Assembly (NCBI RefSeq): GCF_000979455.1 | Contig: NZ_JJOY01000024.1 | Coordinates: forward strand, 1-64,000 | Source of the DNA: Methanosarcina sp. 2.H.T.1A.6 | GTDB lineage: Archaea > Halobacteriota > Methanosarcinia > Methanosarcinales > Methanosarcinaceae | Direction of reading: 5' to 3' | Length of the DNA stretch: 64,000 nt | Part shown: positions 36,560-44,362 of the stretch, piece by piece | Numbering within the stretch: position 1 is the first letter of the stretch | Layout of the letters: each line of letters begins with the position of its first letter | The notes under the pieces: generated by a model | The model's database searches: none | The model's input: only the letters and a program-made list of their open reading frames with translations | What the model was told of the DNA's origin: nothing | Program-made: the position numbers and the translations under genes

Positions 36560-37023
36560 AACAAAGTGAATATATTCATTTCATTTTTTGTGATACAAGT
36601 CGTTTGGATAAGTTTATTGAAACTTTATCAAAAGGTAAAGATTCATACTTGGCAAAAATAGACGGTAGCAAATGTAAGGATCTTGATAGTTTATTCTCTG
36701 AGTTTAAACAGGCTTTCAAGTTTCCGGATTATTTTGGATACAACTGGGCAGCTTTTGATGAATGTTTAAATGACCTTGACTGGATTGATGCAGAATCATA
36801 TGTGCTGGTCATAAAAAATATGACTGAAATTTTGCCTGATGACAATATAAATTTTGACCGGTTTTTAAAGTATTTATATGAAGCGCTTACTGAATGGACA
36901 GAAGGTAGGGACTGCGATGATTTTCCGACCGAAAAAAAGCCTTTTCACATATATTTTCATAGCTCTGAAGAAAACAAAAAAGTTTTAATTGAAAAAGTAA
37001 GGGGAAATTTTTCTGATGAATAA
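36556..37023 (+). CDS. Barstar-family ribonuclease inhibitor (immunity protein for tip 2)
   Basis: A 155-residue barstar-like protein. FPDYFGYNWAAFDECLNDLD is the barstar signature region, whose acidic helix blocks the ribonuclease active site. ATG 36556 overlaps the toxin stop in an ATGA, so translation is coupled, and GGAG precedes it. Barstar proteins bind barnase-type ribonucleases tightly. Finding one fused by overlap to a domain with the complete Glu-Arg-His set makes this a secure toxin/immunity pair. The AT-rich composition, unlike the RHS block, suggests acquisition together with the toxin end. Confidence 0.92.
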   Translation: MKQSEYIHFIFCDTSRLDKFIETLSKGKDSYLAKIDGSKCKDLDSLFSEFKQAFKFPDYFGYNWAAFDECLNDLDWIDAESYVLVIKNMTEILPDDNINFDRFLKYLYEALTEWTEGRDCDDFPTEKKPFHIYFHSSEENKKVLIEKVRGNFSDE

Positions 37024-37119
37024 TTGTACCTTTAACTCAAAAATTTAAATTTATTTCTTTTTCCCAATTTTTGTAATAATGAAAATCACCCTTACTGAAA
37101 ATTAGAACTTCAACTTTTA

Positions 37120-38007
37120 GACAGCACACTGTCCATAGACAAAAACGGCCTTGAAGTCGAACGCACCGATTACTTCCCATACGGCCAGGTCAGGTCAGGC
37201 GGTCTGGAGAAATACGGGTTTACAGGGCAGGAGAACGATGCCGATACAGGGCTGATGTACTACGGCGCAAGGTATTATTCGCCTGGGTACAGGGTTTTCG
37301 TTCAGCCGGATACACTGCTTCCTGATCCGTATAATCCGCAGGCGTTGAACAGGTATTCTTATGCTCTGAATAACCCGGTGAAGTATACCGATCCAAGCGG
37401 GCATTATGTTGAAACTGCCATTGATATAGCGTTCCTTGCAATGGATATTAATGATATCCGCACCGGGAATGCCGATAAGTGGACATACATAGGTCTTGCT
37501 ACTGATGTTGCATGTGCTGTCGTGCCGGGTGTGACAGGCGGAAGGCTTGGAGTTCAGGCTCTGGAGGAAACAGTTACTCATGGTGATGAGCTTGCAGACT
37601 TCTTTAATCTGATGGATAAGACGGCGGGTGTAGAGAAGAAAGTGGATAATGCGATTGATGCTGAAAAAACTGTTAATCATATTGATGATACACTTCAAGC
37701 AACAGATTATGTTCTAAAAGCAAACACTAAAGCTGAAGCAAAAAAAGCTGTTGATGGATTACCTCTCGAGATCAGAGATAAAATAAAAGATTTTTACAAT
37801 GGAGGATCTAATAAATACACAGAGTTTACATTACAGAAAACTGAAAACGGATACTATGTAGCTACTATGACCAAACCAGGAAATGTTCCTGGTTCTTACG
37901 CTACCTACTATAAGGAGATTTCACCTTCTGGAGAAACTCTCAAGGTATACAAAGAAACGATAGATCCTTCTGGTAATCTTGTACACTCTAAAAATAAAAT
38001 GGGATAA
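37120..38007 (+). CDS. Orphan RHS C-terminal tip 3 with unidentified toxin domain
   Basis: RHS homology runs in frame from about 37120 (NGLEVERTDYFPYGQVRSGG). An in-frame stop shortly upstream leaves ATG 37255 (MYYGARYYSPGY, 250 residues) as the first possible start. The core end and pre-toxin block are nearly identical to tips 1 and 2. From about residue 150 the sequence is unique. The last 90 residues, with DKIKDFYNGGSNKYTEFTLQ, TMTKPGNVPGSYATYYK and DPSGNLVHSKNK, form a compact charged domain resembling C-terminal toxin ends of other polymorphic toxins. I cannot name its activity. A probable immunity gene follows 14 bases later. Confidence 0.72.
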   Translation, partial: DSTLSIDKNGLEVERTDYFPYGQVRSGGLEKYGFTGQENDADTGLMYYGARYYSPGYRVFVQPDTLLPDPYNPQALNRYSYALNNPVKYTDPSGHYVETAIDIAFLAMDINDIRTGNADKWTYIGLATDVACAVVPGVTGGRLGVQALEETVTHGDELADFFNLMDKTAGVEKKVDNAIDAEKTVNHIDDTLQATDYVLKANTKAEAKKAVDGLPLEIRDKIKDFYNGGSNKYTEFTLQKTENGYYVATMTKPGNVPGSYATYYKEISPSGETLKVYKETIDPSGNLVHSKNKMG

Positions 38008-38021
38008 TAGAAGGGAGTAAG

Positions 38022-38408
38022 ATGATCGATCTAAAAAAAATAACAAGTTTTAGGGATTTAATCATCTCAAAAAAAGAACTCTTTGAATCTGTTCCATTTA
38101 ATCCACCTAAAGAATATTGGAACAATCGAGTAGTAGTCTGCAGTGAGCATTTAATACATTTATTGGAAGAATATAAGGCTGGAAAGATTTCAAAGAAAGA
38201 TATATTAGATTGGGTAAACACAATATGGTTCTCTGAATGGTATTATTACTGTGAGGACTATAGTGATTCTATTGCAAGCGTAATGGATGAACTCGAAGAA
38301 ATCGATGAAGAAGGAAAGGAATTAACAGTAGAGAAGACAGAGCTTTATATCTCTGCTCTCCGAAACAACCTTGAGGAGTGGAAACTTAAAGACAAAGATA
38401 ATATTTGA
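38022..38408 (+). CDS. Putative immunity protein for RHS tip 3
   Basis: A 128-residue protein rich in Glu, Lys and aromatic residues (WVNTIWFSEWYYYCEDYSD). The start at ATG 38022 has AGGGAG in place. I do not recognise a named family, but small acidic proteins of this size directly after an RHS or CdiA toxin end are usually its antidote. It is only found here in the window, and its AT-rich composition matches the toxin end. The immunity role is inferred from position. Confidence 0.65.
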   Translation: MIDLKKITSFRDLIISKKELFESVPFNPPKEYWNNRVVVCSEHLIHLLEEYKAGKISKKDILDWVNTIWFSEWYYYCEDYSDSIASVMDELEEIDEEGKELTVEKTELYISALRNNLEEWKLKDKDNI

Positions 38409-38509
38409 TTATTCTTTCTCACAAATGACAGAGATTTGAACTTATCCCTTTATGCTTTTGCCTGATAACAGGCAAATTCACTTTTTTACTTAATTAGCTT
38501 TTTGCACAA

Positions 38510-38875
38510 CCGGACAGTTTACTTCCTTATCCTTATAGTCCGCAGGCGTTGAACAGGTACTCTTATGCGTTGAATAATCCGGTGAAGTATACCGATCCAA
38601 GCGGACATTATGTTGAGACTGCCATTGATGTAGCGTTCCTTGCAATGGACATTAATGATATCCGCACCGGGAATGCTGATAAGTGGACCTACATATGTCT
38701 TGCTACTGATGTTGTATGTGCTCTGGCGCCGGGTGTGACAGGTGGAAGGCTTGGAGTTCAGGCTCTGTAGGAAACAGTTACTCACGCGGATAATGTTGGA
38801 GATTTGTTCAAGCTGCTGGATAAGACGGCGGATGCAGAGAATAAAGTAGATAATGCTCTTCAATCCCACAGGCGG
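38510..38875 (+). pseudogene. Orphan RHS C-terminal tip 4, broken
   Basis: Homology to the shared block starts near 38510 (QPD-LLP-PY-PQALNRYSYALNNPV) and continues through YTDPSGHYVETAIDVAFLAM. A TAG at 38768-38770 replaces a Glu codon in TGGRLGVQAL-ETVTHADNVGD, after which the frame stays recognisable to about 38855. No toxin domain or immunity gene follows. The block ends where the K+ channel gene begins on the other strand. It is a decayed cassette or one cut by a later rearrangement. Confidence 0.85.
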
Positions 38876-38877
38876 TT

Positions 38878-39726
38878 CTATAATTCTGCTCCGCAACGCT
38901 TACAGAATTTAGCATCGCTGTCATGCCCCTCAAAACTGCAATTTTGACACACCTTTCCTTTAAGGTTTCTGCTTGCATAGGTCATCTCGGATGTGACAAT
39001 ACCTGTCGGAACCGCTATGATGCTATAACCTATTATCATGATAAATGACGCCAGTGCCTGTCCGAGATTCGTCTCAGGGACTATGTCCCCGTATCCTACG
39101 GTTGTAAGTGTTATGATTGCCCAGTAGATGCTCCGGGGTATGCTGGTAAACCCGCTCTCTGCCCCTTCAATAACGTACATCAGGGAGCCCAATATCACCA
39201 CCAGAGTCAAAACCGTAAATTGGAACAGGATTATTTTTCGCCGGCTTGCACGTAAAGCTCTTATCAAGAACTCAGCTTCACCAAGATACTGGACAAGTTT
39301 GAGCACCCTGAAAACCCTGAGTAACCGTAGACCCCGGATCACCACCAGATACCGGCCGCCTGGCAGAAGCAGGCTAAGATATGTCGGGAGAATTGCCATC
39401 AAGTCTATGATTCCAAAAAAACTTGTGGCGTATTTGAGGGGCCTCCCAACACAGATCAGGCGCAAAAGATACTCCACTGTAAATAGTATCGTGAAAATCC
39501 ATTCCAGGGAATAGAACAAACCGCCATATAAAGCTGCGAGATTACTTACGCTATCAAGCATAACGACAATAATACTCAGCAGGATTGTAAGAATCAGGAC
39601 TTCATCAAAAATCTTTCCGGCGGGAGTGTCAGCTTCAAATATTATTGTATATAACGTATTTCGCCAATTACTATCAGCCGGCCTATTTTGCGGGTTATTT
39701 TTCACTGAAGCAGCCATTGTTAACAT
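38878..39726 (-). CDS. Voltage-gated-type potassium channel with C-terminal zinc ribbon
   Basis: A 282-residue channel subunit with six membrane helices. The S4 helix carries regularly spaced arginines ([18 protein letters not shown]), and the pore has the K+ selectivity filter [13 protein letters not shown]. The C-terminus is a short zinc ribbon, [19 protein letters not shown], in place of the usual regulatory domain. ATG 39717 is an alternative start three codons in. It would conduct K+ in response to membrane voltage as a tetramer; the zinc ribbon may aid assembly or sensing. Its stop nearly touches the broken RHS tip 4 on the opposite strand. Confidence 0.9.
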   Translation of the reverse strand: MLTMAASVKNNPQNRPADSNWRNTLYTIIFEADTPAGKIFDEVLILTILLSIIVVMLDSVSNLAALYGGLFYSLEWIFTILFTVEYLLRLICVGRPLKYATSFFGIIDLMAILPTYLSLLLPGGRYLVVIRGLRLLRVFRVLKLVQYLGEAEFLIRALRASRRKIILFQFTVLTLVVILGSLMYVIEGAESGFTSIPRSIYWAIITLTTVGYGDIVPETNLGQALASFIMIIGYSIIAVPTGIVTSEMTYASRNLKGKVCQNCSFEGHDSDAKFCKRCGAEL

Positions 39727-40194
39727 CCACGCAGCAAGAGTTTGATATGCAATCTAACTTTTTGAAAATTCAGTTATGATGCAACATCTTAAAAAGCAGT
39801 TACATCCCCCTATGTTTCACACCATAATAAATATTTACTTACAGTGGGTTAATATTATAGTTAAATAACAGTTGAATACATCAGGTTTTTGACCTGTTCT
39901 CATAATATTGGAACTTCCAAAATTATGATTGATGTGTTCTCTTTTCCCTTTTCCTCTTTCCTTTTCCCTATCTTCTTTCCCTTTTCATTTGTTTCTCATG
40001 TTTTCGTTTTTGCGAAGTTTTTTCTCTTCTGCCATGATTCTGTAAAGGGAAAGTTGCATTATAGGAAATTTACATAAGATAAAACATGTCTATAAATATA
40101 AAGAAAATGATATAGTATATCCTGTACTTATAGAATTTCTCAAGCAACCTGGGTTTCTGTGGTGATTTCCAATTTTGTTTGAAGAGGTGTTCTT
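39727..40194. other. Divergent promoter region
   Basis: AT-rich spacer with TATA-like runs, for example ATAAATATTTACTTA at 39827-39841 and TATAAATATAAAGAAAATGATATAG at 40091-40115. A 62-codon frame at 39889 is pyrimidine-rich and not convincing. Confidence 0.4.
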
Positions 40195-40416
40195 ATGAAC
40201 AGCAACACAGCAGTTAGAAATCTTGGCATAGGACTGACAGTCACAGGCTTAATCTTGCTGGTGGGATATGCCCTTTATGATATTTTTACCACAGAGTCCA
40301 GCCTCGTACTTAAAATATCTATCACGGCAATTGTAGCAGGTATAGGGCTGGTTTTATTGATCCTGATAAAGGAAAAAATGAGTGTCAAGGATAAGGAGAT
40401 TGAAAGGAGATACTAG
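40195..40416 (+). CDS. Small two-helix membrane protein
   Basis: A 73-residue protein with two hydrophobic helices (LGIGLTVTGLILLVGYALY and ISITAIVAGIGLVLLILI) and a charged tail KEKMSVKDKEIERRY. GAGGTG precedes ATG 40195. It is followed nine bases later by a YbjQ-type gene whose ribosome site, AGGTGA, overlaps its own stop region, so the two form an operon. I do not recognise the family. It may anchor its neighbour at the membrane, but that is a guess from gene order. Confidence 0.75.
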   Translation: MNSNTAVRNLGIGLTVTGLILLVGYALYDIFTTESSLVLKISITAIVAGIGLVLLILIKEKMSVKDKEIERRY

Positions 40417-40424
40417 GTGAGAAC

Positions 40425-40748
40425 ATGATAATCGCAACCACAGATACAATAGCAGGAAAAGAAATCATACGTACCATTGGAATGGCCCGTGGCAGTACCA
40501 TTCAGGCCAAGCATATTGGCAAGGATATCATGTCAGGTCTGCGCAGTGTCGTAGGGGGCGAACTGACAGAATACTCCGAGATGCTTGAAGAGGCAAGGGA
40601 GAAGGCGATCAACCGCATGGTTGAGGATGCCGAAAAGATGGGAGCCGATGCCGTGGTAAATGTCAGGTTCATGACCTCCATGGTAATGGCAGGAGCGGCC
40701 GAGATGCTTGCATACGGAACGGCTGTAAAGATAAGGGATAAGGAATAA
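40425..40748 (+). CDS. YbjQ/UPF0145 family protein
   Basis: A 107-residue soluble protein with the family pattern TTDTIAGKEIIRTIGMARGS and DAEKMGADAVVNVRFMTSMV. YbjQ-type proteins form pentamers and have been called putative heavy-metal-binding proteins; their role is not settled. It is translated from ATG 40425 behind AGGTGA and forms an operon with the preceding small membrane protein. After the stop, AATCAAAGGAATAATCAAAGG is a short duplication. Confidence 0.88.
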   Translation: MIIATTDTIAGKEIIRTIGMARGSTIQAKHIGKDIMSGLRSVVGGELTEYSEMLEEAREKAINRMVEDAEKMGADAVVNVRFMTSMVMAGAAEMLAYGTAVKIRDKE

Positions 40749-40932
40749 TCAAAGGAATAATCAAAGGAATAATCATTGTTCCTCAGGGAATAAGTCTTCA
40801 CTGCGCAGTTAATAAACAACCGGAGAAGGCTATTCCTGTTAATCAGGCTTTAGTTTATGAATATTTTCAATTCGGTGGCTGCTTTCCTTTTCTTAGTAAA
40901 CTATTCAATTAGATCTCTTTAATCCTGTGGGG

Positions 40933-41025
40933 TATATATAGTACCTTCAGGGCACCGAAAAAGTTACAAAAGGAGGAAAATCGTTTTTTACAGGGACCCT
41001 GCCCTCAAGGGGCAGAGCCTCTGCT
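40933..41025 (+). ncRNA. Candidate small RNA: TATA box, leader with GGAGG and hairpin terminator
   Basis: GGGGTATATATAGTACC (TATA core 40933-40940) should start a transcript near 40960. The stretch then contains AAAGGAGGAAAATCG, with a perfect ribosome-site sequence but no start codon, and a hairpin CTGCCC (40999-41004) / GGGCAG (41010-41015) followed by CTCTGCTCTTTTTT. The hairpin also lies 3' of glnA on the minus strand and could be that gene's terminator. A short transcript is plausible, not shown. Confidence 0.35.
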
Positions 41026-41077
41026 CTTTTTTCCGGTAGGAAAAAAGAAAAAAAGGTTGTTTAAAGTCGTTGCGATC

Positions 41078-42598
41078 TCAGGCGACGTGGATGTAAGTGT
41101 CCACAAGTCTCTTGATTTCTTCTGTCTTACCGTAGAGTTTCTCGCTCAGCTGGTAGTCATTGAAGGCTTCAAGGCCACCAATGATTCCATCGAGCATGCC
41201 CTCGGTAAAGACATCGTACTGCATGAAGATATCCTTCTGTTTCTTCAGGGCCTGGGCGGACTCGTAGCAGGAAGCAGGGAGGTGCTCAAGTTCGGCAAGC
41301 CTGTCCTTGTGCTCATCCTTGAAGATGTTTACACTGATGTACAGCTTCTTGGAAAGTTCAAGGGCATTGTCCATCTGGAGACCGTGACGGGTACCGACAC
41401 AGAGCCCTGCGAGGAGGAGATAGACGTCAGCAGAACCGTCAGCTGCACGGAACTCGTAGGTCTGCTTGCTGGAGTGGTCCTTGAGTTCTTCGCTGTAGTT
41501 CGGGTTTGCGATGGTGATCATCTTGCTTGCTTCCCCGGACCAGCCGAGAGGCACACGGATAAGGGCAGAGCGGTTCCTGTCTCCCCAGCAGATATTGGTT
41601 GGAGCTTCCTGGTGAGGTACAAGACGCAGGTAGGATGTCGGGATCCTGTTTCCGAAAGCAGTGATTGATCCGGCAATATCCAGGCAGCCAACGATTGCTT
41701 TCTTTGCGGCATCGGTAAGCTGTCCTCCGTTCTCGACGGTTGCGGTCTTGCCATCTTTCATGAGTTTCATGTGGATGTGTAGTCCACTGCCTGCCTTTCC
41801 AACGGTGATCTTCGGGGCATAGCTGACTGAAACACCATACTGGGCTGCAAGCATCCTGAGCACCCATTTTCCGATGATCAGGCGGTCAGCAGCATCCTCG
41901 AGGCTTGTGGTCTCGAACTCGATTTCGTTCTGCTCGTAGTAGTACTTTTCATCGGTAAAGTTTCCGACTTCAGAGTGTCCGTATTTGATTGATCCGCCAG
42001 CTTCGGCGATTGCGAGCATGGCATCTTTCCTGAGCTGGTCGAACTTGGTGAAGGGGCCTGCTTCGTGGTAGCCTCTCTGGTCAACAGCCGGGAAGTCAGT
42101 ATCAATCTGTTCTTTGTCGCTGATGATGTAATACTCGAGTTCAGCCATTGCATTTAACTCGTACCCGGTTTCATCCTTCAGAACAGCATGAGCCTTCTTC
42201 ATGATGTTTTCAGCAGAGCTTGCAAGGGGATTTCCATCCTTGTCGAAGTAAGAACAGAGTAAATCAAGAGTCGGGATTTCCTCAAACGGATTTACAAAAG
42301 CAGTTCGGTATTTCGGGACGACGTAAAGGTCGCTTGAATCGGCTTCTATGTATTTGAAAAGACTGGATCCATCCACTCTTTCTCCGGTAGAAAGCACGGT
42401 ATCAAGGTGTTCTTCATTTCTGATAACGAAGCTGAGGGCTTTGAGCCTGCCATCTCCACCAACATAGCGGAAGGTCAGCATCTTAATGCCGTTTTCTTTG
42501 ATGAACTTTATGATGTCGTCTTTGGTGAATTCGTTTGCTGGCTTCTTAAGATACTGTACCAGGCTGTTCGGATTCAGTTCTACAGATGATGTTTTCAT
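41078..42598 (-). CDS. glnA: Divergent type I-like glutamine synthetase
   Basis: A 506-residue glutamine synthetase family protein, longer than the usual 440-470. Ligand residues are largely kept: Glu in NAMAELEYYI, Glu residues in GHSEVGNF and EQNEIEF, His in GSGLHIHMKL, the Glu/Arg region RLVPHQEAPTNI, NRSALIRVP and YEFRAADGSADVY. Between the two metal-binding Glu motifs, where most enzymes have a three-residue link (GQHE type), there is an insert NFTDEKYYY. It may make glutamine from glutamate and ammonia, or act on a related gamma-glutamyl substrate. A TATA-like TTTATATAG at about 42756-42764 on the minus strand could be its promoter. No clear NrpR site was seen. Confidence 0.82.
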   Translation of the reverse strand: MKTSSVELNPNSLVQYLKKPANEFTKDDIIKFIKENGIKMLTFRYVGGDGRLKALSFVIRNEEHLDTVLSTGERVDGSSLFKYIEADSSDLYVVPKYRTAFVNPFEEIPTLDLLCSYFDKDGNPLASSAENIMKKAHAVLKDETGYELNAMAELEYYIISDKEQIDTDFPAVDQRGYHEAGPFTKFDQLRKDAMLAIAEAGGSIKYGHSEVGNFTDEKYYYEQNEIEFETTSLEDAADRLIIGKWVLRMLAAQYGVSVSYAPKITVGKAGSGLHIHMKLMKDGKTATVENGGQLTDAAKKAIVGCLDIAGSITAFGNRIPTSYLRLVPHQEAPTNICWGDRNRSALIRVPLGWSGEASKMITIANPNYSEELKDHSSKQTYEFRAADGSADVYLLLAGLCVGTRHGLQMDNALELSKKLYISVNIFKDEHKDRLAELEHLPASCYESAQALKKQKDIFMQYDVFTEGMLDGIIGGLEAFNDYQLSEKLYGKTEEIKRLVDTYIHVA

Positions 42599-42788
42599 TG
42601 TTATCCCTTCTTATTGATTGAAATATGTTTGATTGGAATATTCGAGTATTCAAAGCCTCATTTCAATAATAATATTGTTCAGGCTTAATGATTACCGTAT
42701 TAATCGTAATTTAGTAAATTTCTGCCTGACTAGGAAAGAGATAACTTACTGCGGTCTATATAAAGTTTTCTATTTTTTATTTTTTCGG

Positions 42789-42869
42789 ATGAAATATAAA
42801 CAGCGAATGATCATCATGGGCTTGTTCTGCATAATTCTGTTTTTCGGACAGACGGACAGGAGAAAATAG
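42789..42869 (+). CDS. Possible leaderless 26-residue hydrophobic peptide
   Basis: The frame encodes a basic start MKYKQRM, a hydrophobic core IIMGLFCIILFF and a polar end GQTDRRK. TATATAAA at 42757-42764 is centred 29 bases before the ATG, the spacing of an archaeal leaderless gene, and there is no ribosome site. A chance frame is possible. Confidence 0.3.
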   Translation: MKYKQRMIIMGLFCIILFFGQTDRRK

Positions 42870-42949
42870 GGTTTTTGCCCAATAAATATATTGGACAAAT
42901 GCGACATAGATATTTAATAAATATAACCATAACAAATTATAAGATTGGT

Positions 42950-43026
42950 GGGGACAGCCAGAGATTTCAATATGTTTTCTATGGCAATTTTTCTATGGCA
43001 GATTTTTCTATGGCAGATTTTTGATT
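42950..43026. repeat. Short tandem repeat upstream of the flavoprotein gene
   Basis: TTTCTATGGCA followed by GATTTT or ATTTT is repeated three times between about 42970 and 43020, directly before the flavoprotein ribosome site. The rest of the 42599-43054 spacer is AT-rich, with a TATA-like AATAAATATATTGG at 42881-42894. Confidence 0.7.
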
Positions 43027-43054
43027 ATTCCATAAGGAAGAATGGAGGAAAAGT

Positions 43055-44236
43055 ATGGAAACTTATAATATTCCAGAGATTGCGAGGAATGTTTTCGGTG
43101 TCGGGTCAAAAGACTGGAACCGCAGGATGTTCGATTCATTAATTCCTCTTCCAGAGGGTACCAGCTACAATTCTTATCTCGTAAAAGGCGAGAAGAAAAC
43201 AGCCCTCATAGATACCGTGAATCCGGGTTTTGAAGAGGAATTAGAGGTAAAAATCAATATGGTCTCGGACCTGGAAAAACTTGATTACCTGATAATGAAC
43301 CATGCCGAACCGGATCATGCCAATGCAATTCGATTTATCCTTGAAAAAGCTCCTGATGCCCTTTTTGTAACAACTGAGAAAGGAGTAAAGATGGCCAGGC
43401 TCTACCATGAGCTGCCTGAAGCCCGGATCAAAATCGTTGCTGAAGGAGACAGTCTTGATCTGGGAGGAAAGACCCTTCGTTTCATAGAAGCACCCTGGCT
43501 CCACTGGCCTGAAACTATGTTCACATACCTGCCTGAAGACAAAATCCTTTTCCCATGCGACTTTTTTGGAGCCCATACAGCCCAAGGAGTTTATGATGAA
43601 GATATAGAGGACCTCATTCCTTTTGCAAAACGCTACTACGGCGAAATTATGATGCCTTTCGGGAAAATGGGGGCAAAGGCTCTTGAAAAAATAAAGGATC
43701 TGGATATCGAGATTATTGCCCCCAGCCACGGACCTATTTACAAAAACCCGAAGAGAATTATGGATCCATATGCGAAATGGACTGCAGGAAAAACCGAGAA
43801 TAAAGCCCTTATTGTTTATGTGAGCATGTGGGGCTCAACTAGAGAGATGATCCGGACAATTGCAGAAACCCTGCTAAAAGAAGGAGTGGATGTCAGGATG
43901 TATGATCTTGCAGTCTCGGATATAGGAGATGTTGCAAGAGAACTGGTTGATTCCCGTGCTCTTATCCTTGGAGCGCCGACAGTTCTTGGAGGTATGCACC
44001 CGATTGCCCTTTACGGCACGTCTCTGGTAAAAGCTCTCAACCCACCGGCAAAGTATGGGGTTGTACTCGGGTCCTTTGGCTGGGGTGGAGGGGCGCTGAA
44101 GCAGGCAGGAGAAATTCTGGCTCCTTTGAAAATGGAGATTGTAGGAACCCTTCAGGTGAAAGGCAAAGCTAGCGAAGAAGACTTAAAAAAAGTAGAGGAA
44201 ATAGGCAGAGAACTGGCTCACAAAATGAAAGCATGA
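43055..44236 (+). CDS. fprA: FprA-type A flavoprotein (F420H2 oxidase-like)
   Basis: A 393-residue diiron flavoprotein. The N-terminal metallo-beta-lactamase-like domain has the iron ligands in MNHAEPDHANAI, His in WLHWPETMFTY, Asp in CDFFGAHTA and His in APSHGPIY. The C-terminal 145 residues are a flavodoxin (IVYVSMWGSTREMI and GSFGWGGGALKQ) that binds FMN. In methanogens such proteins reduce O2 to water with F420H2 and protect against oxygen. The start is ATG 43055 behind GGAGG. It stands alone, with no rubredoxin gene beside it. Confidence 0.92.
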   Translation: METYNIPEIARNVFGVGSKDWNRRMFDSLIPLPEGTSYNSYLVKGEKKTALIDTVNPGFEEELEVKINMVSDLEKLDYLIMNHAEPDHANAIRFILEKAPDALFVTTEKGVKMARLYHELPEARIKIVAEGDSLDLGGKTLRFIEAPWLHWPETMFTYLPEDKILFPCDFFGAHTAQGVYDEDIEDLIPFAKRYYGEIMMPFGKMGAKALEKIKDLDIEIIAPSHGPIYKNPKRIMDPYAKWTAGKTENKALIVYVSMWGSTREMIRTIAETLLKEGVDVRMYDLAVSDIGDVARELVDSRALILGAPTVLGGMHPIALYGTSLVKALNPPAKYGVVLGSFGWGGGALKQAGEILAPLKMEIVGTLQVKGKASEEDLKKVEEIGRELAHKMKA

Positions 44237-44314
44237 CTCCGTGAATTTCAGGAGGAAGAGTTCTGCCTGAAGAATCCTCTCAGGCCTATTATCAGGCTGC
44301 TCCACGTCAAACAT

Positions 44315-44362
44315 ATACGGTTAATCTGGCTGATAGGTTAATCTGGCTGATAGGTTAATCCG
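44315..44362. repeat. Short tandem repeat after the flavoprotein gene
   Basis: GGTTAATCTGGCTGATA occurs twice and a third, partial GGTTAATCCGG follows. It lies between the convergent flavoprotein and membrane-protein genes. Confidence 0.75.
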
